Program-made: the position numbers and the translations under genes
Part shown: one piece after another, positions 21,552-31,612 of the stretch
Layout of the letters: each line of letters starts with the position of its first letter
Position numbering within the stretch: position 1 is the first letter of the stretch
Assembly: GCA_003211135.1 (NCBI GenBank)
Contig: QCTN01000010.1
Location: forward strand, 1 to 48,241
From: Prochlorococcus sp. AG-673-L20
Lineage (GTDB): Bacteria > Cyanobacteriota > Cyanobacteriia > PCC-6307 > Cyanobiaceae
Length of the DNA: 48,241 bases
Reading direction: 5' to 3'
Notes under the pieces: generated by a model
What the model saw: only the letters and a program-made list of their open reading frames with translations
Databases searched by the model: none
What the model was told of the DNA's origin: nothing

Positions 21552-21591
21552 ATAAAAAAAGAGATCGTTTTTTAGCTGAAAACGACCTCTT
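21552..21591 (-). terminator. Strong hairpin terminator for the minus-strand gene at 21685
   Basis: AAGAGATCGTTTT (21559-21571) and AAAACGACCTCTT (21579-21591) form a 13-base stem with one mismatch. On the minus strand the stem is followed by TTTTTTT, as expected for Rho-independent termination of the 21685-21900 transcript. It may also slow plus-strand read-through from hli. Confidence 0.7.
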
Positions 21592-21684
21592 ATTACCTAA
21601 TTCTCACAAGAATAATTTCAAGTAAGCTTTTATATTTTAAATTATTTTAAATAAGTGTAAATCCGCAAATGTGCTGATTTAATT

Positions 21685-21900
21685 TTATCTTTTTAATCCA
21701 CCTCTCTTAATCCATAGAAACCAAGTTACCCAGATGGGAGGAAGAAACTTTATTAAAGATCCAATCTCATAAATATAAAAGTGAGCATTATCTTCGCTAA
21801 ATAAATCTAGGAAAGCTGACGCTAATAATACCCAAATTAAAATAATTATAATATTTGCTCCTAATAAAGCAAATTTATTTTGCTTAAATATTTTTGGCAT
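21685..21900 (-). CDS. Small two-helix membrane protein
   Basis: The product is 71 residues. A basic head (MPKIFKQNK) is followed by a helix at about 11-31 (ALLGANIIIILIWVLLASAF), an acidic loop (DLFSEDNAH), a second helix at about 47-62 and a basic end (WIKRGGLKR). The decayed gene upstream at 22005 ends similarly (RGGLN), so the two may be related. The head and tail charges suggest both termini are cytoplasmic. Function unknown. Confidence 0.6.
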   Translation of the reverse strand: MPKIFKQNKFALLGANIIIILIWVLLASAFLDLFSEDNAHFYIYEIGSLIKFLPPIWVTWFLWIKRGGLKR

Positions 21901-22004
21901 ACTAAAAAAGATATAATCCTAATTTTAGATTAACTTAGAAAATAAAAGAATTATTTTTCAAAAAAAATTCAAATTTAAAATCCATAACCAAATAAAAAAA
22001 ATAC

Positions 22005-22211
22005 TCAATTTAATCCCCCCCTGCTAATAGAATTCCAAAAATATAAGGTGGGAATAATGAATATTATTACAATTGAAAATAAACTCAAAAGAGCAAAAAA
22101 GCATCTTAGAAAAATATCCTTTCTTCTTTATCTTCTTAAAAGTTTTAGGAAATGCCACTCCCATTCGATTAATTTATAAAAATTTTCAGAATATAGAAAT
22201 AAATATTTCAT
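22005..22211 (-). pseudogene. Small membrane protein gene interrupted by one stop
   Basis: ATG at 22209-22211 reads MKYLFLYSENFYKLIEWEWH and FLKLLRR, meets an in-frame TAA, then continues in the same frame with RRKDIFLRCFFALLSLFSIV and a membrane helix, ending NSISRGGLN. Removing the single stop gives a 68-residue one-helix protein. A plus-strand frame (22057-22179) overlaps but has less protein-like composition. The ending resembles the 21685 product (RGGLKR). Confidence 0.45.
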
Positions 22212-22443
22212 AATTAATTATTTTTATTAATATTTGAATCCTTAAACACAATTTTTCTAGCAAGTCTATTCAAACTAGACCAAGTTAAATATCTTTACTT
22301 AGCTGCTTTTATAATCTCATGCTTTCCTTTTGATGTTAATTTATATCTTTTTAATAACTTTTCTAGGCTATTGGATTTAAAGAAATATAAATATTCACTA
22401 ATAATTCTTCAGTCTAAAATATGTATATATTTATTTTCTAATA

Positions 22444-22734
22444 TTAGCAATAAACTTTATTTCCTTCTTTAGAAAGATAATAAATTCTATCCTCTGAACT
22501 AACAAAAAAAGTTAAACCTTTATATTGAGATCTACCAAATTTAATTAATCTAATTTTATGTAAATCCCAATTCTTCGTATTTATATCAGGATTATTATCT
22601 TCTTCTTGTTCAGTAGGTATTAAAGGTCCATAACTAATTTTTTTTGTTGATCGCTTGATAGGTTTCTTATAAAGCAATAAGAGAAATATAAGAATTAAAA
22701 AAACAAAAAGAATAACTACAAATAAATTTGACAT
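22444..22734 (-). CDS. Membrane-anchored protein of unknown function
   Basis: The product is 96 residues. One N-terminal helix (about 4-23, FVVILFVFLILIFLLLL) is followed by a basic stop-transfer KKPIKRSTKK and a soluble domain. The domain ends in beta-like strands (KGLTFFVSSEDRIYYLSKEG) with a final cysteine. The domain probably faces the cytoplasm. Not recognised. Confidence 0.6.
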   Translation of the reverse strand: MSNLFVVILFVFLILIFLLLLYKKPIKRSTKKISYGPLIPTEQEEDNNPDINTKNWDLHKIRLIKFGRSQYKGLTFFVSSEDRIYYLSKEGNKVYC

Positions 22735-22893
22735 TATTAACTAATAAAGAATTCTGCTAATTATTAATTGTTTTAAGAATACACTAATTATTTAAATCAA
22801 TAAGTATTATTTCTTATTTTTAAATTCTTGTATTTTTGAATACTTACAAAATATACCTTTAAACCTGAATATTTATTTAATAGCAAATTTATT

Positions 22894-23037
22894 ATGACTC
22901 AAACTTCAATGAACACTCCTTATGCAAAAAGAGTAGCTGAGAAATTTAAAGAAGCTCAAAATTATTTAAAAACTAATGGTTTTAGTAGATCAACAAACCA
23001 TCTTTTAGAAGAGATTGAGAATACTGTTGAAAGATAA
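22894..23037 (+). CDS. Small conserved-looking soluble peptide (47 aa)
   Basis: The frame from ATG 22894 encodes MTQTSMNTPYAKRVAEKFKE and AQNYLKTNGFSRSTNHLLEE, ending NTVER. It is helical and charged, without membrane segments. Composition and ATG context look real. I believe related short proteins occur in other picocyanobacteria, without a known role. It marks the right edge of the island before the core gene ychF. Confidence 0.5.
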   Translation: MTQTSMNTPYAKRVAEKFKEAQNYLKTNGFSRSTNHLLEEIENTVER

Positions 23038-23216
23038 TTCCAATAACTCGATTTTTGCCTGGGATTTACTATGGCTATAATGATGGTTTTATAACTAATA
23101 TCTTTTGTTTTATTGAAAGTTGTATTTGTTGCCTTTTTACAGTATTACTTTCTTATTTTGAATTTAAATTTAAAAAGCAGAATACTAAGCCTTAAATTTA
23201 AACTGATTTTCTAAAC

Positions 23217-24308
23217 TTAAACATTAAACAAAAACTCCATAACATCTCCTTCATTTACAATATATTCCTTACCCTCACTTCTTAGTAAACCTTTATTTTT
23301 AGCGTTAACTATTGATCCTGAATCTATTAGGTTTTGATATGAAATTGTCTGAGCTCTAATAAACCCTTTTTCAAAATCAGTATGTATTACTCCTGCAGCT
23401 TGTGGAGCAGTCATTCCATCTTTTATAGTCCAAGCCTTAGTCTCTTTTTCTCCCGTTGTAAAATAAGTTTTTAACCCTAATAATTTGTAAGTAGATTTTA
23501 TTAAAGATTTTAATCCGCCTTCCTCTACACCTAAACCCATTAAGTAATCTTTTTTATCCTCAGGTTCTAACTCTATTAATTCTGATTCAACTTGGGCTGA
23601 AATTTTTATACATTCTGTATCTTCAGAGTTTGCAAAACTCTGCACTTTTAAGGAGAAATCATTACCTTCAGCTAAATCATTCTCATTTAAATTAGTCGCA
23701 TAAACAATTGGTTTTGCAGTAAGAAACCCCAATTGTTTAATCATTAAATTTTCTTCATCGCTTAAAGATATTGACCTAACTGAAATACCTTTTTGCAAAT
23801 TATCTTCAATTTTTTCTAATAAAGAATCTTCTTGTACTGCCTCTTTACTTGTTTTAACTTGTTTCTTGATTCTTTCTCTTCTTTTTTGAAGTTGAGATAA
23901 ATCAGCTAAATTTAGCTCCAAATTAATAATTTCAATATCATCCAAAGGATCAATCTTCCCCGAGACATGAATTACCTCACTATCTTCAAAACATCTCACG
24001 ACGTGAACTATTGCATCAACTTCTCTTATGTTGGAAAGGAATTTATTGCCTAAACCCTCGCCTTTACTTGCACCTTTTACAAGACCTGCAATATCGACAA
24101 ATTCGATTTTAGTGGGGATAATATTTTGACTAGAACTTAAATTACTTAAGTCTTGAAGCCTTTGATCAGGGACTGAAACAATACCTTTATTTGGCTCAAT
24201 GGTACAAAAGGGAAAGTTTGCTGCTTGCGCTTTTGCATTTTCAACAAGTGCATTAAATAAAGTTGATTTCCCAACATTTGGCAATCCAATAATACCGGCT
24301 TTTAACAT
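23217..24308 (-). CDS. ychF: YchF/Obg-family ATPase-GTPase
   Basis: The protein is 363 residues, the normal family length. G1 is [14 protein letters not shown] (residues 8-21), the switch region has [12 protein letters not shown]3 is [20 protein letters not shown] (about 72-91), and NLNEND replaces the NKxD of true GTPases; this change underlies the ATP preference of YchF. A coiled-coil helical domain lies at about 125-200, and a C-terminal TGS domain has [19 protein letters not shown]. YchF binds ribosomes and modulates translation and the oxidative-stress response. It stands alone on the minus strand and diverges from the HlyD-type gene. Confidence 0.97.
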   Translation of the reverse strand: MLKAGIIGLPNVGKSTLFNALVENAKAQAANFPFCTIEPNKGIVSVPDQRLQDLSNLSSSQNIIPTKIEFVDIAGLVKGASKGEGLGNKFLSNIREVDAIVHVVRCFEDSEVIHVSGKIDPLDDIEIINLELNLADLSQLQKRRERIKKQVKTSKEAVQEDSLLEKIEDNLQKGISVRSISLSDEENLMIKQLGFLTAKPIVYATNLNENDLAEGNDFSLKVQSFANSEDTECIKISAQVESELIELEPEDKKDYLMGLGVEEGGLKSLIKSTYKLLGLKTYFTTGEKETKAWTIKDGMTAPQAAGVIHTDFEKGFIRAQTISYQNLIDSGSIVNAKNKGLLRSEGKEYIVNEGDVMEFLFNV

Positions 24309-24455
24309 TTGAAAATTTTTATAGATAAATTAGTCATAGAATCATCCTCTTGTAATATAGAATTTACTTAGCCAATACTGGATAAGTTAAACATAATCGT
24401 TTCCATTATTCACTATAGTTTCTAAATATCCTTAATTGCTTGCTTACTAAAAAAT

Positions 24456-25517
24456 ATGCTTAATTATATAAAAAAGAATTTAAATATAAAAAGTGGAGTT
24501 GCATTAATTGTACTAGCAACCTTTTTTATCTTTTTAAGTAATTCTTTTAAGAAAAACAAATCAAAAGACATATCTAACTTTCTAGTTTCTGTTGAAAAGG
24601 GAATTCTTTCTGAATCAATTAACACCAGTGGAGAAGTAAAGGCTACTAGAACAAGCAATATTGGCCCAAGGAAACAAGGAATAATAGAAGAAATTAAAGT
24701 TGAAGAAGGTGACTATGTAGAAAAAGGGCAGATTTTGGCTACTCTTGATAATGAAGATTTCATCTATAAGCTTGAAGAGCTTAAATTAAATTTAAAAAAA
24801 CAAAAATCTGAATATTTAAGAAGAGAATTTTTATTTAAAGAGGGAGCTGTTAGTAAAGAAGATTACGAAAGCTATAAAAATAAATACAACACAAGCGAAG
24901 CGAAATTTAGTGATGCGAAAGCTGAAAAAAATTTTTATTATGTAAAAGCTCCATACCCAGGAAAAATAACAGCTAAATATGCAGAGATAGGTTCATACGT
25001 TACCCCTAGTTCAAATTTAAGTTCGGACTCTAAAGCTAAAAACTTTATTTTTGAATTATCAGAAGGTCTTGAAATTATTGCTAAAGTTCCAGAAAGCGAT
25101 ATAGGAAGGATAAAAACAGGTCAAGAAGCCTCTGTAAGGATAGAAGCTTATCCTTCAAATAAATACAGTGCCATAGTTAAAAAAATAGCTGAAAGGGCTG
25201 TGAAAGATAACAATGTCACTTCATTCGAAGTAACGTTGAACTTTAAAGAAACTTCTGAAGAAATAAAAATTGGCATGACCGCTGATCTCGAATTTAAAGT
25301 TAAAAGTAGTGAAGAAAAAATTTTAGTACCAACAGTTTCGATTGTCACGGAAAAAGGTGAGAAAGGGGTCTTAAAAGTAGATAAAAATAATGCTCCTAAA
25401 TTTGAAAAGATAGAAATAGGTATAAGTAGTGGTAATAAAACTTCAATAATTGATGGTTTAAGACCGGGAGAACAAATCTTTATTGATATTCCACCTTGGG
25501 CGAATAAGAGAAAATGA
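24456..25517 (+). CDS. HlyD/RND-type membrane fusion protein
   Basis: The protein is 353 residues. One N-terminal membrane helix (about 14-29) is followed by a split lipoyl-like domain: first half INTSGEVKATRTSNIGPRKQ..EEGDYVEKGQILATL (about 55-90), second half VKAPYPGKITAKYAEIGSYV (about 165-185). A coiled-coil hairpin (about 95-150) lies between the halves, and a beta-barrel domain with VRIEAYPSNKYSAIVKKI follows. Such proteins bridge an inner-membrane ABC or RND pump and an outer-membrane channel. The pump genes are not adjacent. The stop overlaps the polA start (ATGA), which suggests co-transcription with a functionally unrelated gene. Confidence 0.88.
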   Translation: MLNYIKKNLNIKSGVALIVLATFFIFLSNSFKKNKSKDISNFLVSVEKGILSESINTSGEVKATRTSNIGPRKQGIIEEIKVEEGDYVEKGQILATLDNEDFIYKLEELKLNLKKQKSEYLRREFLFKEGAVSKEDYESYKNKYNTSEAKFSDAKAEKNFYYVKAPYPGKITAKYAEIGSYVTPSSNLSSDSKAKNFIFELSEGLEIIAKVPESDIGRIKTGQEASVRIEAYPSNKYSAIVKKIAERAVKDNNVTSFEVTLNFKETSEEIKIGMTADLEFKVKSSEEKILVPTVSIVTEKGEKGVLKVDKNNAPKFEKIEIGISSGNKTSIIDGLRPGEQIFIDIPPWANKRK

Positions 25518-28444
25518 GTTTGAAATCCAAAGACTCAAAAAAGCCAATTTTACTATTAGTTGATGGCCATTCTCTAGCCTTTAGAAGCTTCTATGCATTT
25601 AGCAAAGGGATTGATGGGGGATTAACAACTAAAGAAGGTTTACCAACTAGTGTCACATATGGATTTTTAAAAAGTCTTTTAGATAATTGCAAAAATATCA
25701 ATGCTGAAGGAGTTTGTATTACTTTTGATACAGAAAAACCAACTTTTAGACATGAATTAGATCCAAATTACAAAGCTAATAGAGATGTGGCTCCAGATGT
25801 TTTTTTTCAAGATATTGAACAACTAGAAATTATCTTGAAAGAAAGTCTTAATTTACCTATTTTCAAATCCCCAGGATTTGAAGCTGATGATTTATTAGGA
25901 ACAATTGCTAATGATGCATCCTCAAAAGGTTGGTGTGTAAATATTCTTTCTGGGGATCGAGATTTATTTCAATTAGTTGACGATCAAAAAGATATTTATG
26001 TTCTCTATATGGGCGGGGGTCCTTACGCTAAAAGTGGTAATCCTACTTTAATGAATGAAAATGGAGTCAAAGAAAAACTAGGAGTTTATCCAGAAAGAGT
26101 CGTAGATTTAAAGGCCTTAACTGGTGATAGTTCTGATAATATTCCAGGAATAAAAGGTGTAGGGCCAAAAACAGCAATTAATTTATTAAAAGAGAATGAT
26201 ACGTTAGACGGGATTTACAAAGCCTTGGATATTATTCAAAAAGATGAAGATAAAAAATATCAGGGATTTATAAAAGGAGCCGTTAGGGAAAAGTTAAAAA
26301 ATGATAAATTAAATGCTTATCTTTCAAGAGATTTAGCAAAGATAGATGTTGAAGTTCCCCTGGTATTAAGTAATGGATATGAACTAAATCAAATAAATCA
26401 AGACGCTCTATCGGAATCTCTGCAAAAACTTGAATTATCAACTTTACTAAGGCAAGTTGATATTTTTAATTCAACATTTAGTAGAGGAGGATTCATTAAA
26501 AATAATGAGAGGAGACAAAAGGAAGAAGACTCAAAACTTACAGCATCAATAGAATTAGAAGAAACAGAAAATAAAATCCCAAAAATCAAAGTTAATATAG
26601 TTAATGATTCTGAATTACTAGATAAACTAGTTAAAAAATTAGAGATTACCAAGGAGATAGTTGCGTTAGATACTGAGACAAATAGTTTAAATCCTTTAGA
26701 TGCAGAACTTGTAGGTATAGGTTTTTGTCTTGGTGAAGATATTAATGATTTATTTTATATACCCATTGCTCATCAATCACAAAAAAATGAGTTAAATCAA
26801 TTATCAATTGAAGATATATTTTCTAAATTAAGGTCTTGGATAGAAAATCCTAAAAAAGAAAAAACTCTTCAAAACTGTAAGTTTGATAGACAAATATTTT
26901 ATAACCATGGGCTAAATCTTAAAGGAGTTACTTTTGATACCCTTCTAGCAGACTACATTCTCAATAATCAGGAAAAACATGGATTAAGTGAAATTAGTTT
27001 TAGAGAATTTGGATTTAAGCCGCCAACTTTTAAAGAAACAGTTGGAAAAAATAAAGATTTTTCATTTGTCGACATTAATAATGCAAGTATTTACTGTGGT
27101 TTTGATGTCTATCTTACTTACAAGATTTCGAAAATTTTTAAAGAAAGATTTAATAATGAAAATAAGGATTTAACAGAATTATTTCAAGAAATCGAATTAC
27201 CTTTAGAGTCAGTTTTATCTGAAATGGAGATGAATGGTATCAGAATAGATACCACTTATTTAAATGAACTTTCTGGAGAATTAAAAAGTAAATTAGAAAA
27301 TATTGAGGAAAATGTTTTTGAAATAGCAAAGCAAGAATTTAATTTATCCTCTCCAAAACAACTTGGTGAAATATTGTTTGAGAAGTTAAATCTTGATAAA
27401 AAAAAATCAAGGAAAACAAAAACAGGTTGGAGTACTGATGCAGTTGTTCTTGAAAGATTAGTAGAAGAACATGAGATAATTCCCTATCTAATAAAACATA
27501 GAACTCTTAGTAAACTTTTAAGTACATATATTGATGCTCTTCCCAATCTTATTAGTGAAAAAACTGGAAGAGTTCATACTAATTTTAATCAAGCAGCTAC
27601 CGCCACTGGGAGATTAAGCAGTAGTAATCCTAATCTTCAGAATATCCCTGTCAGAACAGAATTCAGTAGAAGAATAAGAAAAGCCTTCTTGCCAGAAAAA
27701 GGTTGGAAATTACTATCGGCAGATTATTCTCAAATTGAATTAAGAATACTTGCTCACTTAGCTAACGAAGAAATTCTTATAAATGCATTCCACAAAAATG
27801 ATGATATTCACTCTTTAACAGCACGATTGATTTTTGAAAAGGAAGATATAAATCCTGACGAACGAAGAGTTGGTAAAACCATTAATTTTGGAGTTATTTA
27901 TGGAATGGGAATAAAAAAGTTTGCACGCTCTACAGGGGTAAGTACGACTGAAGCAAAAGAATTTTTGATTAAATATAAAGAAAGGTATGCCAAAATTTTT
28001 AAATTTCTAGAACTTCAAGAAAGGCTTGCTCTCTCGAAAGGTTATGTAGAGACAATTTTTGGAAGAAAGAGAGAATTTAAATTTGATAAAAATGGACTTG
28101 GTAGATTATTAGGAAAAGATCCGTATGAAATAGATTTGCAAACTGCCAGGAAAGCAGGAATGGAGGCTCAGTCATTAAGAGCCGCCGCAAATGCTCCTAT
28201 ACAGGGTTCTAGTGCTGACATTATCAAAATAGCTATGGTTCAATTGAACAAAAAATTATTAGAGATGAATATTCCAGTTAAAATGCTTTTACAAGTTCAT
28301 GATGAATTATTGTTCGAGGTCCAACCAGATTTCTTAGAAATCACAAAGCAACTAGTGAAAGAAACTATGGAAGATTGTGTGAAATTAAAGGTACCGCTTC
28401 TAATCGATATCGGAGTTGGAAATAACTGGATGGAAACCAAATAA
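25514..28444 (+). CDS. polA: DNA polymerase I
   Basis: The protein is 976 residues and has three domains. The 5'-3' exonuclease has DGHSLAFRSFYAF (about 16-28), EADDLLGTIA, GDRDLFQLVDD and ALTGDSSDNIPGIKGVGPKT. The 3'-5' exonuclease region keeps DTETNSLNP (about 390-398), LQNCKFDRQIFYNHG and IYCGFDVYLT, so proofreading residues look present. The polymerase domain has RLSSSNPNLQNIPVR, motif A SADYSQIELRILAHL, the O-helix RRVGKTINFGVIYGMG and motif C LLQVHDELLFEV. It works in repair and Okazaki-fragment maturation. It overlaps the HlyD-type gene by four bases and is followed by cysS after 24 bases. Confidence 0.98.
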   Translation: MSLKSKDSKKPILLLVDGHSLAFRSFYAFSKGIDGGLTTKEGLPTSVTYGFLKSLLDNCKNINAEGVCITFDTEKPTFRHELDPNYKANRDVAPDVFFQDIEQLEIILKESLNLPIFKSPGFEADDLLGTIANDASSKGWCVNILSGDRDLFQLVDDQKDIYVLYMGGGPYAKSGNPTLMNENGVKEKLGVYPERVVDLKALTGDSSDNIPGIKGVGPKTAINLLKENDTLDGIYKALDIIQKDEDKKYQGFIKGAVREKLKNDKLNAYLSRDLAKIDVEVPLVLSNGYELNQINQDALSESLQKLELSTLLRQVDIFNSTFSRGGFIKNNERRQKEEDSKLTASIELEETENKIPKIKVNIVNDSELLDKLVKKLEITKEIVALDTETNSLNPLDAELVGIGFCLGEDINDLFYIPIAHQSQKNELNQLSIEDIFSKLRSWIENPKKEKTLQNCKFDRQIFYNHGLNLKGVTFDTLLADYILNNQEKHGLSEISFREFGFKPPTFKETVGKNKDFSFVDINNASIYCGFDVYLTYKISKIFKERFNNENKDLTELFQEIELPLESVLSEMEMNGIRIDTTYLNELSGELKSKLENIEENVFEIAKQEFNLSSPKQLGEILFEKLNLDKKKSRKTKTGWSTDAVVLERLVEEHEIIPYLIKHRTLSKLLSTYIDALPNLISEKTGRVHTNFNQAATATGRLSSSNPNLQNIPVRTEFSRRIRKAFLPEKGWKLLSADYSQIELRILAHLANEEILINAFHKNDDIHSLTARLIFEKEDINPDERRVGKTINFGVIYGMGIKKFARSTGVSTTEAKEFLIKYKERYAKIFKFLELQERLALSKGYVETIFGRKREFKFDKNGLGRLLGKDPYEIDLQTARKAGMEAQSLRAAANAPIQGSSADIIKIAMVQLNKKLLEMNIPVKMLLQVHDELLFEVQPDFLEITKQLVKETMEDCVKLKVPLLIDIGVGNNWMETK

Positions 28445-28468
28445 TCTTCCAATAAAAACTTTTTTAAT

Positions 28469-29947
28469 ATGATCAAATTATTTAATACTTTAAGTAAAAA
28501 CGTTGAAGTCTTTAAACCAATAGATGAAGTAGTAAAAATATATTGTTGTGGCGTAACTGTTTATGATTTATGTCATCTTGGGCATGCAAGAAGTTATATA
28601 TCTTGGGATGTTCTTAGAAGGTTTTTAATTTACAAGAATTATAAAGTAAAGTTTGTCCAGAATTTTACTGATATCGACGATAAGATTTTAAAAAGAGCAA
28701 GAGAAGAAAATTGTTCAATGCAGGAAGTTTCTCAAAAAAACATCATTGAATTTCATAAAGATATGGATTCATTAGGGATTATGAGACCAGACAGCATGCC
28801 TACTGCGACCAACTCTATTTTAAGCATCGTTGAGTTAATTAAAATTTTAGAGAGTAAAGGATATGCATATTCTGTTGACGGAGATGTTTATTATTCAGTA
28901 CTTAAAAATAAAAATTATGGGCAACTAAGTAATCAAAATATTCAAGAACAAAATGTCAATCAACAGGGAAGAATTTCTGTGACGGAAAAAAGCAAAAAAG
29001 AGGCTCCTCAAGATTTCGCTCTATGGAAAAATGCAAAAGCGAATGAACCATCTTTTAATTCTCCATGGGGTCAAGGCAGGCCTGGATGGCATATTGAATG
29101 TTCAGCAATGGTAAAAGATGAATTAGGAGAAACAATTGATATCCATTTAGGTGGATCTGATCTTATCTTTCCTCACCATGAAAATGAGATTGCACAATCT
29201 GAATCTGCAAATAATAAAAAACTGGCAAATTATTGGCTACATAACGGAATGGTCAATGTAAACGGACAAAAGATGAGTAAATCATTGAAAAACTTCACCA
29301 CAATAAGAGACTTATTAGAATCAGGAACAAGCCCAATGGCTTTAAGATATTTTGTTTTAACTGTAAACTACAGAAAACCACTTGACTTTACAGATGAGGC
29401 TTTGAAAAGCGCCTCCGAAGCATGGAAAAATATTAATGTTGCTCTTTCTTTTTTTGATTTTACTAAAAAAGAAAATCTATCTATTGAGGTAAATGAAACT
29501 AATGAATTTGTTGAAGAAACATATAAAGATATGATCAATTATGAAATATCTCAAAAAAAGATAAAGTTTACTAATGCTTTAAATAACGACCTTAATACAG
29601 CAGGAGCAATTGCAATCATTTATGAATTAGCTAAACCACTAAAAAACTTTATAAATCAATTCCAAAGAATTAAAAACCTTGAAATAAATACTAATGAAAA
29701 ATTTCATCTTAGAGAAACTTTAAAAACACTTGAAGAACTGACTGATGTTCTTGGATTAAAAAAAGAAGCAATAATAATCGAAAACAAAATCAACGAAGAT
29801 CAAATACAATCCCTTATTAATAAAAGATTGTTAGCAAAAAAGGAAAAAGATTATGCAGAAGCCGATAAAATAAGAAATTCATTAAAGGAAAAAGGCGTAG
29901 AACTCATAGATCAATCCCCTGAACTTACAACATGGGTTAGGATCTAA
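28469..29947 (+). CDS. cysS: Cysteinyl-tRNA synthetase
   Basis: The protein is 492 residues and charges tRNA-Cys with cysteine. The class I HIGH motif appears as HLGH (in DLCHLGHARSYI, about 35-46) and the KMSKS motif is exact (KMSKSLKNF, about 269-277). Zinc ligands are visible: C27/C28 in YCCGVTVYD, C in GRPGWHIECSAM and H in FPHHENEIAQSE. The C-terminal anticodon-binding part ends KEKDYAEADKIRNSLKEKGV, standard for the family. It lies in a plus-strand run with polA and dxr. Confidence 0.98.
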   Translation: MIKLFNTLSKNVEVFKPIDEVVKIYCCGVTVYDLCHLGHARSYISWDVLRRFLIYKNYKVKFVQNFTDIDDKILKRAREENCSMQEVSQKNIIEFHKDMDSLGIMRPDSMPTATNSILSIVELIKILESKGYAYSVDGDVYYSVLKNKNYGQLSNQNIQEQNVNQQGRISVTEKSKKEAPQDFALWKNAKANEPSFNSPWGQGRPGWHIECSAMVKDELGETIDIHLGGSDLIFPHHENEIAQSESANNKKLANYWLHNGMVNVNGQKMSKSLKNFTTIRDLLESGTSPMALRYFVLTVNYRKPLDFTDEALKSASEAWKNINVALSFFDFTKKENLSIEVNETNEFVEETYKDMINYEISQKKIKFTNALNNDLNTAGAIAIIYELAKPLKNFINQFQRIKNLEINTNEKFHLRETLKTLEELTDVLGLKKEAIIIENKINEDQIQSLINKRLLAKKEKDYAEADKIRNSLKEKGVELIDQSPELTTWVRI

Positions 29948-30029
29948 ATTTTAAGAAAAAACCCAATTTAAAATTTTTATTTTTTAAATTCACCTTTAAG
30001 TGGGAAAATATTATAAATATTAGAGAAAA

Positions 30030-31259
30030 TTGAAATACATCACTGTGCTGGGTTCAACAGGTTCAATTGGAACTCAAACTCTCGAAATAGTAAGTGAACT
30101 TCCTGATAAATTCAAAGTTATGGCTCTTTCAGCAGGGAGAAATATAGACTTATTGACGGAGCAAGTTAGTCAACATACACCAGAAGTTATTGCTATAGAG
30201 GATGAAAATCTTTTAACAGATTTAAAAAACAATATTAACAATTTAGGAATAAGTAATCCTCCAATAGTTTTAGGTGGTCGAGAGGCAATTAATTCAGTGG
30301 CAGCATGGGATTCTGCCGATACTGTAATTACTGGGATAGTAGGATGTGCTGGACTTATTCCGACGATGTCAGCAATTAAGTCTGGTAAAAATATTGCGCT
30401 TGCCAATAAAGAGACCTTAATTGCCGCGGGGTCCGTTGTTATACCTGCTTTAAAGGAAAACAAAAGTAGACTTTTACCTGCAGACTCTGAGCATTCAGCT
30501 ATCTTTCAATGCATACAAGGATTACCTAATTATGAAAATGCCGATTTTTCAACAGGTCAAATCCCAAATGGTTTAAAAGCTATCCATTTAACTGCCTCAG
30601 GAGGTGCTTTTAGAGATTGGGCAGTAGAGGATTTAAAAAATGTCACAGTAGAAGATGCGACTTCCCACCCAAATTGGAGTATGGGGAGAAAAATAACTGT
30701 AGATTCTGCAACTCTTATGAACAAAGGATTAGAGGTTATTGAAGCACATTATCTATTTGGGACTTCCTACGAAAATATTGAAATTGTTATTCATCCTCAA
30801 AGTATTATTCATTCGATGATTGAGATGGAAGATTCTTCTGTCTTAGCTCAATTAGGATGGCCTGATATGAAGCTCCCAATTTTATATGCAATGAGTTGGC
30901 CAGAAAGATTCAAAACTAATTGGAAAAGATTTAATTTAACGGAGATTGGTCAACTTACATTTAAAAAACCGGACGAAGTAAAATATCCATGTATGGGACT
31001 TGCATACTCAGCAGGAAAATGTTCAGGAACAATGCCTGCAGTACTAAATGCTGCAAATGAAATGGCGGTAGATCAATTTCTAAAAGAAAAAATTTCTTTT
31101 CAAGAAATTCCTATCTTTATAAATAAAACTTGTGAATCACATTTGAATAAACTCAACTTAAGTCCAACATTAGAAGATATTCTAGAAGTCGATAATTGGG
31201 CCAGAATTTTTGTTCAAGAAGAGATAAAAAAAGGGAAACAATATATCAACGTAGTTTAA
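30030..31259 (+). CDS. dxr: 1-deoxy-D-xylulose 5-phosphate reductoisomerase
   Basis: The protein is 409 residues from a TTG start. It catalyses the NADPH-dependent step from DXP to MEP, the first committed step of the MEP isoprenoid pathway that supplies carotenoids, phytol and quinones. Visible motifs: NADPH site [16 protein letters not shown] (5-20), [10 protein letters not shown], metal ligands in [12 protein letters not shown], the loop SGGAFRDW and [20 protein letters not shown] with [11 protein letters not shown]. All catalytic residues look intact. The 31264 ferredoxin gene starts only four bases downstream. Confidence 0.98.
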   Translation: MKYITVLGSTGSIGTQTLEIVSELPDKFKVMALSAGRNIDLLTEQVSQHTPEVIAIEDENLLTDLKNNINNLGISNPPIVLGGREAINSVAAWDSADTVITGIVGCAGLIPTMSAIKSGKNIALANKETLIAAGSVVIPALKENKSRLLPADSEHSAIFQCIQGLPNYENADFSTGQIPNGLKAIHLTASGGAFRDWAVEDLKNVTVEDATSHPNWSMGRKITVDSATLMNKGLEVIEAHYLFGTSYENIEIVIHPQSIIHSMIEMEDSSVLAQLGWPDMKLPILYAMSWPERFKTNWKRFNLTEIGQLTFKKPDEVKYPCMGLAYSAGKCSGTMPAVLNAANEMAVDQFLKEKISFQEIPIFINKTCESHLNKLNLSPTLEDILEVDNWARIFVQEEIKKGKQYINVV

Positions 31260-31263
31260 AAAA

Positions 31264-31593
31264 GTGAACGTTCACAAGCACTTATTACTTTGTGCAACTC
31301 CTACAAAACAAAAATGTTTTAAAGGAGATGAAGGCAATAAGACTTGGGAATGTCTTAAAAAGACTTTAAAAAATTATGAAAAGGATCCTTCTTCAAAAAA
31401 TATTCAAATATTGAGATCTAAAGTTGATTGTTTAAGAATATGTAAAAACGGACCAATTCTTCTTATTTGGCCTGATGGTATTTGGTATGAAAAAGTTTCT
31501 CCAGAAAAAGTATCAGAAATTTTCACCTCTCATATTATTAATGGGTACCCAATCGAAAAGTGGATTTTCAAAAAAACTCCTTTTGAAAAATAA
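31264..31593 (+). CDS. Thioredoxin-fold [2Fe-2S] ferredoxin
   Basis: The protein is 109 residues from a GTG start. The four cysteines expected of this class are C10 (HLLLCATPTKQKC), C18, C56 and C60 (VDCLRICKNGPILLIWPDG). The PxxxxxPDGxWY segment after the second pair is typical of the thioredoxin-like [2Fe-2S] ferredoxins related to the NuoE/hydrogenase subunits. It acts as a soluble electron carrier with an unknown partner. It is translationally close to dxr. The MEP pathway needs reducing power at its IspG/IspH steps, so a link is possible but not shown. Confidence 0.88.
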   Translation: MNVHKHLLLCATPTKQKCFKGDEGNKTWECLKKTLKNYEKDPSSKNIQILRSKVDCLRICKNGPILLIWPDGIWYEKVSPEKVSEIFTSHIINGYPIEKWIFKKTPFEK

Positions 31594-31612
31594 TTTTAAA
31601 AATATATATTAT

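Noticed and set aside
22295..22408. Minus-strand frame reading SLEKLLKRYKLTSKGKHEII
   Set aside because: No start codon and no partner; probably a gene remnant, too short to call.
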